The position numbers were made by a program, and so were the translations under genes. A model generated the notes under the pieces. It ran no database searches and had not been told where the DNA came from. It was given only the letters and a program-made list of their open reading frames with translations. Shown here one piece after another: positions 43,703 to 51,603 of a DNA stretch of 64,000 bases (position 1 is the stretch's first letter; the number at the start of each line of letters is the position of its first letter). The stretch comes from Mesorhizobium sp. M2D.F.Ca.ET.226.01.1.1 (lineage in GTDB: Bacteria > Pseudomonadota > Alphaproteobacteria > Rhizobiales > Rhizobiaceae), in NCBI RefSeq assembly GCF_004022705.2, contig NZ_RZOY02000003.1, positions 248,001 through 312,000 of the forward strand, in the 5' to 3' direction.

Positions 43703-44049
43703 AGAAGCCTCGGCAACGAAACAGACATATATCTATCTACATTTTGCGCAATCGCTGAAGCACCTTTGCGAGCGAGCTCTTGGGGCGCTACAGCGACCGT
43801 TCCCGGAGTCGTTTCGCGATGGCGGGATCGCAGCGGAATGACAGCTTTTTGTCCTCTCGTATCCGAATAAGACCATCCGCTACCGGCCTTAAGGGCGACA
43901 TCAGAAACATCTGATTGGGGAACGCCACCCGTGGTGCGAAGCAGATAACCGATCCATACATCCGCATTTCGCCTCCCTTTTTCCGCAAGCCTGCCACAAG
44001 CTTCTTCAGTCATTGTGCAACTAACAATATCTGCAAAGGGCGGACGTTC
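43703..44049. other. Intergenic stretch before the FlgJ-like gene
   Basis: 347 bases between divergent genes (43442, minus, and 44050, plus). It should hold both promoters. A minus-strand frame at 43788-43967 (59 residues, ATG preceded by GGGAGG) is the only small ORF with a good ribosome binding site; I do not recognise its product. No hairpin or repeat stood out. Confidence 0.35.
43788..43967 (-). CDS. Possible 59-residue small ORF
   Basis: Starts MRMYGSVICFAPRVAFPNQM and ends PAIAKRLRERSL. The GGGAGG site lies a few bases before the ATG, which is better than chance would usually give. There is no recognised domain, and it is weakly basic at the C-terminus. It could be real or a chance frame in the leader. 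Confidence 0.2.
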   Translation of the reverse strand: MRMYGSVICFAPRVAFPNQMFLMSPLRPVADGLIRIREDKKLSFRCDPAIAKRLRERSL

Positions 44050-44619
44050 TTGGCCATTTCCCCACCCAGCGACATCGTCATGGACGTTGCCCGCGCAGCG
44101 GAGCCGGCCGATGTCGAGGCCGCGCGCGCGGCGCTCCTCAGGCGCGCGGGTGGTGCGCCCGGTGCCTTCTCGGTCGATCCGTCCGCCACGGTCGATGCCG
44201 GCTCCGTGCTTTCTCGCGCCACGGCCGACAAGGCGGAAGCCGCCAATCCGGCGAAGAAGTTCCAGCGCTTCGAGGCGATGGTGCTGACGACCTTCATCCA
44301 GAACATGATGCCCAAGGACACCGAGGGCGTCTACGGCAAGGGCCTTGCCGGCGACATGTGGAAATCGCAGCTCGCCGAGAAGGTGGCTGATGTCATGGCC
44401 GCGCATGGCGGCATCGGCATCGCCAGATCGATGCTGGCCGACCACTATCTCGACGGCGAGCACAAGGTGCCGGTCGGCCCAGTTGCCGGCGGGCCGCAGA
44501 AAACCGAGATCGACCAGCAGACCAGGCTTTCGACCTCGATGCTCGAGGAGCTTGAGCGCAAGGCCGCACGGTCGATGACCGGCGACGAAACCACCATAAA
44601 AACGGACATCAAGATCTAG
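44050..44619 (+). CDS. flgJ: FlgJ-like rod-binding protein
   Basis: 189 residues from TTG at 44050, chosen because AAAGGGCGG lies just upstream and MAISPPSDIV precedes the conserved part; an ATG at 44080 is the alternative. The rod-binding domain has KKFQRFEAMVLTTFIQNMMP (about 75-94) and GDMWKSQLAEKVADVMAAHG with GIGIARSM. It lacks the muramidase domain of enterobacterial FlgJ; the transglycosylase at 19071 probably supplies that activity. It restarts the flagellar genes after island B. Confidence 0.87.
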   Translation: MAISPPSDIVMDVARAAEPADVEAARAALLRRAGGAPGAFSVDPSATVDAGSVLSRATADKAEAANPAKKFQRFEAMVLTTFIQNMMPKDTEGVYGKGLAGDMWKSQLAEKVADVMAAHGGIGIARSMLADHYLDGEHKVPVGPVAGGPQKTEIDQQTRLSTSMLEELERKAARSMTGDETTIKTDIKI

Positions 44620-44627
44620 GGACCTAC

Positions 44628-45044
44628 ATGGCCGACGAAACGGACCTTTCCAACCTTCCCGCACGGACCAGCGCAGGGGAAGCGCCCGCCGCACGACCCG
44701 GCAACCTCGCCGCCATCATCGGCCGCATCGAGGAAGTCGTGGAGGAGGAGACCGCCGGCATCCGCAGCGGGACGGCTTATGACCTCAAGTCGTCGAACGC
44801 GCGCAAGAGCCGCTATCTCTACGAGCTGAACCGGGCGCTCAAGGGCGCCAACGAGATCGAATTCCTCGAGCAGCATCGCGAGGGCCTGCTGAGGCTGCGC
44901 CAGAAACTGGCGAAGAACGAGGCGGCGATCCTGGCCCATCTCAACGCCGTCAACGAGGTCGCCACGCTTCTGAGAAACGCCATCCAGCGCGCCGATACCG
45001 ACGGCACCTATTCGGCCGGCGAGTTCGGAATGGCTCGAGCATGA
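44628..45044 (+). CDS. FlgN-like flagellar chaperone candidate
   Basis: 138 residues, helical and charged, with NLAAIIGRIEEVVEEETAGI, LKSSNARKSRYLYELNRALK and LRQKLAKNEAAILAHLNAVN. The size and helical hairpin pattern resemble FlgN, the chaperone for FlgK and FlgL, which otherwise has no gene here. It follows the FlgJ-like gene by 8 bases. The stop codon and last codons lie in a palindromic repeat (45038-45086), so the native C-terminus may have been altered by repeat insertion. Confidence 0.6.
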   Translation: MADETDLSNLPARTSAGEAPAARPGNLAAIIGRIEEVVEEETAGIRSGTAYDLKSSNARKSRYLYELNRALKGANEIEFLEQHREGLLRLRQKLAKNEAAILAHLNAVNEVATLLRNAIQRADTDGTYSAGEFGMARA

Positions 45045-45086
45045 TCCCGAAAAGTGGAGGCCGGTTTTCGGACAAGATCATGCTCG
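45038..45086. repeat. Palindromic intergenic repeat, copy B
   Basis: Arms GAGCATGAT (45038-45046) and ATCATGCTC (45078-45086), inner arms CCGAAAA and TTTTCGG. Same family as 20562 and 55191. It supplies the TGA stop (45042-45044) of the upstream gene and ends 13 bases before the next ATG. Confidence 0.85.
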
Positions 45087-45099
45087 CAGCAAATAGAAC

Positions 45100-45630
45100 A
45101 TGATAAAATTCATCGCCGCCGCGCTGTGGATCTGCACCGTGACGCTCGGCGCGGTCTTCTATTCCTTCCAGGCGGCAAGCCAGCGCGGCGCGGCCGAACC
45201 GCCGAAGCCGATGCTGGGCGGGCTCGACTACGTCAAGACCGATATGATCTCGGTGCCGCTGCTGCGCGACGGCAGGATCGATGGCTATTTCCTCACCAAG
45301 CTCGTCTACACGGTGGAGCCGGCGGAGATTAAGAAACTGTCGGTGCCCGCGCAGGCGCTGATGACCGACCAGGTCTATTCCTACCTCTATTCCAATCCCC
45401 AGATCGATTTCACCAAGAAGGAATCGATCGATCTCGACGCCTTCCGCAAGTCGATCCGCGACACCATCAACACCCGCATCGGCGTCGAGCTGGTGCACGA
45501 CGTGCTGATCGACCAGGTCAATTTCCTCTCCAAGGACGATATCCGCGACAACGCGCTCCGCCGCCGCAGAGGCGCCGGCGAAACCGCGGCGGCGATGACC
45601 AAGGCGTTCAAGGCCGCGCCGGAGCATTGA
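45100..45630 (+). CDS. FliL-like membrane protein
   Basis: 176 residues: one N-terminal membrane span (about 4-24, FIAAALWICTVTLGAVFYSF) and a periplasmic domain with YVKTDMISVPLLRDGRIDGY, KLVYTVEPAEIKK, FRKSIRDTINTRI and ELVHDVLIDQVNFL. The layout and the C-terminal helix-strand pattern recall FliL and the stomatin-like fold. It may be a second stator-associated protein. Its place at the end of the flagellar block supports that. Confidence 0.6.
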   Translation: MIKFIAAALWICTVTLGAVFYSFQAASQRGAAEPPKPMLGGLDYVKTDMISVPLLRDGRIDGYFLTKLVYTVEPAEIKKLSVPAQALMTDQVYSYLYSNPQIDFTKKESIDLDAFRKSIRDTINTRIGVELVHDVLIDQVNFLSKDDIRDNALRRRRGAGETAAAMTKAFKAAPEH

Positions 45631-45704
45631 TTGCCCGACCAAGATTCGGCATGGATGTGCCTGAGCCTGCCTACCTGTGATGCGACTTGACGCATGGTGA
45701 TCGC

Positions 45705-45722
45705 GTTGACGTTAACGTCAAC
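45705..45722. promoter_or_regulatory. Perfect 18-base palindrome upstream of the SCP2 gene
   Basis: GTTGACGTTAACGTCAAC reads the same on both strands. It lies 105 bases before the SCP2 start, in a 196-base gap. The TTGACGT/ACGTCAA form resembles operators of MerR-family LiuR-type regulators of branched-chain/fatty acid genes; that assignment is from memory of the motif. Confidence 0.6.
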
Positions 45723-45826
45723 TCGAAGCTATATGCGCCGGTGACATGCGACCACGCGCAGGCGTGGCGCGTCGCCCAGCGGCCGCGAGCCGGTGCGCGT
45801 CAACGCAACCAGTGAGGAGAACTGCC

Positions 45827-46111
45827 ATGGGCGTTCAGGAGATTGCCGACAAGATCAGGTCGCGCGTGGCAAGCGCCGGTTTCGAGCATTCGGTCAAGTT
45901 CGATACCGGCAGCGACGGCGTCATCGTCATCGACGGCGCGACCGTCTCGACCACTGATGCGCCGACCGACTGCACCGTCAAGCTCTCGCTTGACGATCTG
46001 GACTCGCTGATTGCCGGCGACCTCAACCCGACCATGGCCTTCATGGCCGGCAAGCTCAAGGTCGAAGGCGACATGACCGTCGCCATGGCGCTCAGCCAGC
46101 TGCTCGGCTGA
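45827..46111 (+). CDS. SCP2 sterol-binding domain protein
   Basis: 94 residues, a minimal SCP2 domain: VKLSLDDLDSLIAGDLNPTM, AFMAGKLKVEGDMTVAMALS and a hydrophobic lipid-binding pocket pattern. It starts at the ATG behind GTGAGGAGAACTGCC. It probably binds an acyl or lipid ligand in the cytoplasm. A bidirectional terminator follows. Confidence 0.88.
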   Translation: MGVQEIADKIRSRVASAGFEHSVKFDTGSDGVIVIDGATVSTTDAPTDCTVKLSLDDLDSLIAGDLNPTMAFMAGKLKVEGDMTVAMALSQLLG

Positions 46112-46118
46112 TCGTTCG

Positions 46119-46157
46119 CAAAAAACAACGCCGCCCATCGGGCGACGTTGTTTTTTG
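46119..46157. terminator. Bidirectional terminator between SCP2 and GNAT genes
   Basis: CAAAAAACAACG (46119-46130) pairs exactly with CGTTGTTTTTTG (46146-46157), and CGCCC pairs with GGGCG inside. A/T runs at both ends serve the plus-strand SCP2 gene and the minus-strand GNAT gene. Confidence 0.9.
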
Positions 46158-46171
46158 TCGAATAGTGGGCG

Positions 46172-46882
46172 TCAGGCGACGAAGCCCTGGGCCTGTCCCT
46201 TGATCTTGCGGCCGGCGGCCTTGATCGTGCCCTTGGCGCCATCCAGCGCGCCGTCCTTCAGCTCCAGCGCCAGAAGCCGGTGCCGCTCATAGGGGCCAGG
46301 CATGGCAAGCGTTCCGGTGAGGTCGGCCGAGAAGCCGAACCGGCCGTAATAGGGGGCATCGCCGACGAGCAGCACTGCGCCGTGACCGAGCCGCGCGGCT
46401 TCGGCGACCGCGTGTCGCATCAGCGCCGAACCGATGCCGCCGCTCTTCAACCCCGGCTCGACCGCGAGCGGGCCGAGCAGGAGCGCCGGACCGCCCTCGC
46501 CCAGCCTGACATCCCAAAGCCGCACCGTGCCGACGACTGCGCCCGACGGATCGCGGGCGACGAAGGCCAGGCCTTCCGACGGCCGGCGGCCGCGCCGCAG
46601 CTTCTCGGACGACTTCTTCCTGCGGTTCGGTCCCATGGCCCGGTCGAGCAGGATTTCGCGCGCAATGACATCGTCGACGGCTTCGCCAACGATGACGAAG
46701 GCCGGCGCCTGGGCGGCCCCCTCGTCCGGCGCGCTGCGCGAGCCAGCCTGTGCCCGGAGGGCAAGGGAGGGCGCAAGCACTGCCGTCGAGCCATTCTCCC
46801 CCGCGGAGAAAAGCTCAGCCGACGGTCCGGACGAGGGGGCAATTTGGGTGGCCGCATTGGCCGATTTGATCAGGTATTCCAT
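46172..46882 (-). CDS. GNAT N-acetyltransferase with palindromic insert
   Basis: 236 residues. The GNAT core is residues 60-190 (VGTVRLWDVRLGEGGPALLL; GPLAVEPGLKSGGIGSALMR as the acetyl-CoA loop; VLLVGDAPYYGRFGF). Residues 15-56, before the domain, are encoded by a 125-base element with perfect 14-base inverted ends (46716-46840), so this stretch is probably an insertion. The target molecule is unknown. Confidence 0.85.
   Translation of the reverse strand: MEYLIKSANAATQIAPSSGPSAELFSAGENGSTAVLAPSLALRAQAGSRSAPDEGAAQAPAFVIVGEAVDDVIAREILLDRAMGPNRRKKSSEKLRRGRRPSEGLAFVARDPSGAVVGTVRLWDVRLGEGGPALLLGPLAVEPGLKSGGIGSALMRHAVAEAARLGHGAVLLVGDAPYYGRFGFSADLTGTLAMPGPYERHRLLALELKDGALDGAKGTIKAAGRKIKGQAQGFVA
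46716..46840. repeat. REP-like element inside the GNAT reading frame
   Basis: GCCCCCTCGTCCGG (46716-46729) and CCGGACGAGGGGGC (46827-46840) are exact inverted repeats. Between them is a smaller dyad around TTCTCCCCCGCGGAGAA (46794-46810). The element keeps the frame open. Confidence 0.75.
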
Positions 46883-46975
46883 ATCCGCGATCCTTCACGA
46901 GCGGAGATCTGTTCCACAAGCGAGCCCGGGCGGATGACCCGCCCGGGTTGATCTGAGCGGTTTCTTGCGAACTGC

Positions 46976-48109
46976 TCAGATCACGTAGGATCGGAGAGGC
47001 TCGAAGCCGTTGAACGCGACCGCCGAATAGGTGGTCGTGTAGGCTCCGGTGCCTTCGATCAGCACCTCGTCGCCGATGGTCAGCGACAAAGGCAGCGGAT
47101 AAGGCGTCTTCTCATACATCACGTCGGCCGAATCGCAGGTCGGGCCGGCAAGCACGCAAGGCGCGGTCTCCGAGCCGTCATGGCGCGTGACGATCGGATA
47201 GCGGATCGCCTCGTCCATGGTCTCTGCGAGGCCGCCGAACTTGCCGATGTCGAGGAACACCCAGCGCACATTGTCGTTGTCGGCCTTCTTCGAGATAAGC
47301 ACGACTTCCGACTTGATGACGCCCGCATTGCCGACCATGCCGCGGCCCGGCTCGATGATCGTCTCGGGCAGCGCGTTGCCGAAATGCTTGCGCAGCGCCG
47401 AGAAGATCGCCTGGCCATAGGCCTGCGCCACCGGCACGTCCTTCAGGTAACGGGTCGGGAAACCGCCGCCCATGTTGACCATCTTCAAGACGATGCCTTC
47501 GTCGGCCAGCGTCGCGAACACCTTCTTGGCGTCGCCGAGCGCGCGGTCCCAGGCCGTCAGATCGGTTTGCTGCGAGCCGACATGGAACGACACTCCATAG
47601 GCGTCGAGGCCGAGGCTCTTGGCATGGCGCAGCACGTCGACGGCCATCGCCGGCACGCAGCCGAACTTGCGCGACAGCGGCCACTCGGCGCCCTCGCCGT
47701 CGGTGAGCACGCGGCAGAACACACGCGAGCCGGGGGCGACGCGGGCGATCTTCTCGACCTCCTCGACGCAATCCACGGCGAACAGGCGGATGCCGAGCTG
47801 ATAGGCGCGTGCGATGTCACGCTCCTTCTTGATGGTGTTGCCGAAGGAAATGCGGTCGGCCGGCGCGCCGGCATCCATCGCCATCTCAACCTCGGCAACC
47901 GATGCGGTGTCGAAGGACGAGCCCATCGCAGCAAGCAGGCGCAGGATTTCCGGCGCCGGGTTTGCTTTCACCGCATAGTAGATCTTGGAATCGGGCAACG
48001 CCTTCTCGAAGGCACGGAAATTGTCGCGCACGACATCGAGGTCGAGGACGAGGCAGGGGCCGTTCGGACGTCGGGTGGCGAGGAAGTCAAGGATGCGCTG
48101 GGTGGCCAT
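46976..48109 (-). CDS. Ornithine/lysine decarboxylase, fold type III
   Basis: 377 residues from the ATG at 48109 (MATQRILDFLATRRPNGPCL). The PLP Lys lies in KIYYAVKANPAPEIL (about residue 49-50 of the protein's K-A-N motif). GVSFHVGSQQ, NMGGGFPTRY and EPGRGMVGNAG build the phosphate and ligand sites, and GPTCDSADVMYE contains the catalytic Cys-Asp. It makes putrescine or cadaverine from ornithine or lysine. The alphaproteobacterial enzyme can act on both. Long upstream leader (see 48110). Confidence 0.92.
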   Translation of the reverse strand: MATQRILDFLATRRPNGPCLVLDLDVVRDNFRAFEKALPDSKIYYAVKANPAPEILRLLAAMGSSFDTASVAEVEMAMDAGAPADRISFGNTIKKERDIARAYQLGIRLFAVDCVEEVEKIARVAPGSRVFCRVLTDGEGAEWPLSRKFGCVPAMAVDVLRHAKSLGLDAYGVSFHVGSQQTDLTAWDRALGDAKKVFATLADEGIVLKMVNMGGGFPTRYLKDVPVAQAYGQAIFSALRKHFGNALPETIIEPGRGMVGNAGVIKSEVVLISKKADNDNVRWVFLDIGKFGGLAETMDEAIRYPIVTRHDGSETAPCVLAGPTCDSADVMYEKTPYPLPLSLTIGDEVLIEGTGAYTTTYSAVAFNGFEPLRSYVI

Positions 48110-48648
48110 CGGGGTCTCTCCATAACGCCTTGCGGCGCGCAATAAGGCTGCGAGACGCGGGCGCTCAGCCTCGCGAACACGCGGTGGACAAAGGCGGGAC
48201 GGAAAATCCATGGAACCAGCCGGTGGAGACCCCGGAACCATGAAATGCCGTCTCGCGGCGGTGAACCTTGGCCTTGCCCGGCCTCGGTTCGCTTTGTCTG
48301 CCTTGGCTTGGATGGGAGACCCGTCCGCACTGCCGGCAATGAAGGTGTGCCTCTTTAGTAACCCCGGTCTTTGGACAACCGGAAGAGAACCAGAAAGGCC
48401 CGCACCGTCGTTGCTTCAAGGTGTCCTCGATCTTGTGGTTGGCCACTGACCGACTGGAGTGGTTGGCTCCAGTTACCTTACCGATTGCCCTCACCATTCG
48501 AGGATCGGCGGACACCCACAGGCACGTGCGACTTTGGGCAAGCGCGATATAGGAGCGAAGGGTTTCACAATCAATAAAAATCGTAAGCGCAGTTGTAAAT
48601 TTTCTGGCATCGAACAATGTTTGTCCGACCGTATCCGGATATCGAACG
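48110..48648. promoter_or_regulatory. Divergent leader region; possible speF-type RNA for the decarboxylase
   Basis: 539 bases without a supported gene. Minus-strand hairpins lie just before the decarboxylase start: a TTGCG/CGCAA stem at 48127-48148 and AGGCTG/CAGCCT at 48145-48171, and the remaining leader is GC-rich. In alphaproteobacteria ornithine decarboxylase genes often carry the speF RNA motif in their leader, so one may be here. At the amidase side, 48570-48605 is AT-rich and probably contains its promoter. Confidence 0.4.
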
Positions 48649-49845
48649 ATGCCAGGAACTCAAGGACCGCTTAACGCCTTCCTCGATCTGCGCCAAATGC
48701 CTGTGGCGAATGCGGAATTGGGCCCGCTCGCCGGCCTGCGTCTGGCCGTCAAGGACATCTACGACGTTGCCGGCTACCGCACCGGCTGCGGCAACCCGCA
48801 AAAATTCGAGGAAGCGCATGCCGCCTCGCGCACCGCGGCAGCGGTACAAACGATCCTCGATGCCGGCGCGCGATTCGTCGGCAAGACCCAGACCGACGAG
48901 CTGGCCTTCTCGCTGTTCGGCCAGAACGCGCATTTCCCGTACCCGGTCAATCCCGCCGCGCCCAAGCGCGTCACCGGCGGCTCCTCCTCCGGCTCGGCGG
49001 CCGCGGTTGCCGGCGGGCTGGCGAACATCGCCACCGGCTCCGACACCGGCGGTTCGATCCGCGCGCCGGCAAGCTTCTGCGGCCTGATCGGATTGCGCAC
49101 CACGCATGGCCGCATCCCGCTCGAAGGCGCCATGAAGCTCGCCTCGAGCTTCGACACTTTCGGCTGGTTCGCCGACGACATCGAGACCTATGAGGCGGTC
49201 GGCAAGCTTTTGCTCGGCCGCGATCCGCACCAGCACCCGCTCACCCGGCCGCTGTCGATCCGCTGGCTGGATGCCTTCGTCATGGGCCCGGCGGAAGCCG
49301 AGCAATATGCGCGCATGAAGGCGCTGGCCGCTTCGGTCATAGGCCAGCCGGTGGAGACCGAATACGCCTTCGCCTCATTCCCTGACGAGCTCTACTGGTG
49401 CTTTCGCCGCTTGCAGGCCTTCGAGGCCTGGCGCGAGCATGGCGCCTGGATCTCGGCCGGCGGCCGCCTAAGCCCCGGCGTCGAGGAACGTTTCGGTTTC
49501 GGCCGCACCGTCGATGCCAGAACCGCCGCCACCGAAGCCGCGCGCCGACTGGCGTTCCGGGACGAGCTGGGCGCGTTGCTCGGCAATGACAGCTTCCTAG
49601 TCCTGCCCACCGTTCCCGGCGCCGCCCCGCTCGCCGCCAGCACGCCCGAACAGTTCCAGGCCTATCGCGAAAGGGCGCTGCATCTCTTATGCCTCTCCGG
49701 CCTCTCGGGCTTTCCGCAGATCACCTTGCCGATCGGCTCCGTCGACGGCGCACCCTTCGGCCTGTCGCTGCTGGGGCCTTCCGGCAGCGACGTTGCCCTG
49801 ATACGGCTCGGCCGCAAGATTCTCGACGCGGCACGAAAGGTCTGA
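48649..49845 (+). CDS. Amidase (amidase-signature family)
   Basis: 398 residues. The catalytic triad can be placed: Lys in LAVKDIYDV, the cis-Ser in TGGSSSGSAAAVAG and the nucleophile Ser in GSDTGGSIRAPASFCG. The overall match is with short amidases of the GatA/AtzF type. It hydrolyses an unknown amide. It lies 2 bases before a LysR-type gene, so the two are likely one transcript. Confidence 0.92.
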   Translation: MPGTQGPLNAFLDLRQMPVANAELGPLAGLRLAVKDIYDVAGYRTGCGNPQKFEEAHAASRTAAAVQTILDAGARFVGKTQTDELAFSLFGQNAHFPYPVNPAAPKRVTGGSSSGSAAAVAGGLANIATGSDTGGSIRAPASFCGLIGLRTTHGRIPLEGAMKLASSFDTFGWFADDIETYEAVGKLLLGRDPHQHPLTRPLSIRWLDAFVMGPAEAEQYARMKALAASVIGQPVETEYAFASFPDELYWCFRRLQAFEAWREHGAWISAGGRLSPGVEERFGFGRTVDARTAATEAARRLAFRDELGALLGNDSFLVLPTVPGAAPLAASTPEQFQAYRERALHLLCLSGLSGFPQITLPIGSVDGAPFGLSLLGPSGSDVALIRLGRKILDAARKV

Positions 49846-49847
49846 CG

Positions 49848-50747
49848 ATGGACACATTGACCCGCATGCGCGCCTTCATCGACGTGGTCGAGGCGGAAGG
49901 CTTTTCGGCCGCGGGTCGCAAGATCGGCCGTTCCAAGGCGCTGCTGTCGAAATACGTGCGCGAGCTGGAAGACGAGCTCGGCGCGCTGCTTTTGAACCGC
50001 ACCACGCGCCAGTTCTCGCTCACCGAAGCCGGCCATACCTATTATCAGCGGGCCTCGGAAATCGTGCGCGAAGTCGACAGCCTCGCCGAGACGGTGCGCC
50101 AGTCTTCCGGCGACGTTCGCGGCAGGATCAAGCTGTCGGCCGCCCGCACCTTCGCCGACGCGCCGATCGGCCAGTCGCTGATCGACTTCACCAGGCAGCA
50201 CCCCGACATCGTGCTCGACATCCATCTCGACGACCGCTTCGTCGACCTGGTCGAGGAAGGGTTCGATCTTGCCGTGCGCATCTCGCGACTGGAGAACTCT
50301 TCGCTCATCGCCAGGCGGCTGGCGCCGTTCTCGGTCAGGCTCTGCGCCTCGCCGGATCTGATCGCCAAGCATGGCGCGCCGACGCGGCCGCAGGACCTCG
50401 CCAACATGCCCTGCATCGTCGACACCAATGGCCGCTCGCTGGCCAACTGGCGCTTCAAGGGCGAGGGCGAGGAATCCATGAGCGTCGCCGTGTCAGGCCC
50501 AATCGAGGTCAACAGCCCGATCGTGGCAAGGGCCGCCGCGCTCTCGGGCCTCGGCTTTGCCATGCTGCCCGATTTCATCGCCGCTCCCGACGTCGCGTCC
50601 GGCAAGCTGGTCACAGCGCTCGACGATCGCCTCCTGTCGGGCACCGGCATCTTCGCCGTCTATCCGCACCGACGCTATCTGCCGGCCAAGGTGCGCGTCT
50701 TCGTCGACTTCCTGGTGCAGTGGTTCAGGACGCGCGACACCGCTTGA
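49848..50747 (+). CDS. LysR-family transcriptional regulator
   Basis: 299 residues. The HTH is RMRAFIDVVEAEGFSAAGRK with IGRSKALLSKYVRELEDELG, and the effector domain follows (RIKLSAARTFADAPIGQSLI onward). It starts at the ATG right after the amidase stop; a frame extending to 49689 overlaps amidase and is rejected. LysR genes are usually divergent from their target, so its co-directional place behind the amidase is unusual. Confidence 0.92.
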   Translation: MDTLTRMRAFIDVVEAEGFSAAGRKIGRSKALLSKYVRELEDELGALLLNRTTRQFSLTEAGHTYYQRASEIVREVDSLAETVRQSSGDVRGRIKLSAARTFADAPIGQSLIDFTRQHPDIVLDIHLDDRFVDLVEEGFDLAVRISRLENSSLIARRLAPFSVRLCASPDLIAKHGAPTRPQDLANMPCIVDTNGRSLANWRFKGEGEESMSVAVSGPIEVNSPIVARAAALSGLGFAMLPDFIAAPDVASGKLVTALDDRLLSGTGIFAVYPHRRYLPAKVRVFVDFLVQWFRTRDTA

Positions 50748-50795
50748 TGACTTGTCGGCCGAACGTCCGCAGCGGCGGGCGTAAAGACGAAGCTG

Positions 50796-50823
50796 AAGCG
50801 GGCGTCCCAATTTCGCCCGCTTT
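50796..50823 (+). terminator. Terminator of the LysR gene
   Basis: AAGCGGGCG (50796-50804) pairs with CGCCCGCTT (50814-50822), followed by TATG. The T-run is short. Confidence 0.6.
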
Positions 50824-50851
50824 ATGTCAACCCTCGGGTTCGCTCCCTAGA

Positions 50852-50895
50852 GCAATTCCAGGAAAAGTGTGTAGCGGTTTTCCGTCCGGAATTGC
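50852..50895. repeat. Palindromic intergenic repeat, second type
   Basis: GCAATTCC (50852-50859) and GGAATTGC (50888-50895) with GGAAAA/TTTTCC inside. Different arm sequence from 20562 but the same plan. It ends 32 bases before the DUF1007 start chosen here. Confidence 0.75.
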
Positions 50896-50927
50896 GTAAA
50901 ACAAAGTCAATGGAATCGCGGCACGGA

Positions 50928-51596
50928 ATGCATCTGAAACGGCAAGCAACCATGCTGGCTTCGGCCCTTGCGGCCACATTAGCCTCGGTCGAGCAGGCCG
51001 AAGTGCACCCGCATGTCTTCGCCGAGGCCCGACTCGACGTCATCCTCAGCCAGGATCACCAAAGTGTGACGGCGTTGCGCCACGTTTGGCGCTTTGACGA
51101 CCTGTTTTCGAGTACAGTGATGATGGAGTTCGACAAGAACTCCGATCTGAAACTTGACGACAAAGAGCTCAAGGAAGTGGCCGACACCGTCCATTCCTCG
51201 CTGGCCGAGTTCAACTACTTCCAGCTCGTCACCCAGGACGGCAAGGACGCGCCCATGGTGCCACCGCCGCACCTGATGGCGAACTTCGACAACGACCAGC
51301 TGATCATCCTGTTCGAGTCGCAGCCCAAGACGCCGATCAAGCTTGCCGGCAAGATCGATATCGGCGTCTACGATCCGACCTTCTACACCGCCATCGACTT
51401 CACCGACGACGCCAACCTTACCGTCGAAGGCCTGCCCTCGACCTGCACCAAGAAGGTCATCCGTCCCGATCCGGACGAGGCGATCAAGGAAAATCAGAAG
51501 ACCCTGACGGAGGCGTTCTTCAACGATCCGACAGGCACCGACATGAGCAAGATATTCGCCACCAAGCTCGAGTTGAACTGCCCGCCGGAAGGATGA
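50928..51596 (+). CDS. DUF1007 periplasmic protein
   Basis: 222 residues from the ATG at 50928 (alternatives: ATG 50910 and a TTG at 50892 inside the repeat). A signal peptide covers about 1-22 and the mature protein begins near HPHVFAEARLDV, the usual DUF1007 start. YFQLVTQDGKDAPMV and IGVYDPTFYTAIDF are family segments. DUF1007 proteins usually accompany RcnA/NreB-like nickel/cobalt exporters, as here, and may deliver or sense metal in the periplasm. Confidence 0.88.
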   Translation: MHLKRQATMLASALAATLASVEQAEVHPHVFAEARLDVILSQDHQSVTALRHVWRFDDLFSSTVMMEFDKNSDLKLDDKELKEVADTVHSSLAEFNYFQLVTQDGKDAPMVPPPHLMANFDNDQLIILFESQPKTPIKLAGKIDIGVYDPTFYTAIDFTDDANLTVEGLPSTCTKKVIRPDPDEAIKENQKTLTEAFFNDPTGTDMSKIFATKLELNCPPEG

Positions 51597-51603
51597 TTTG
51601 GTG

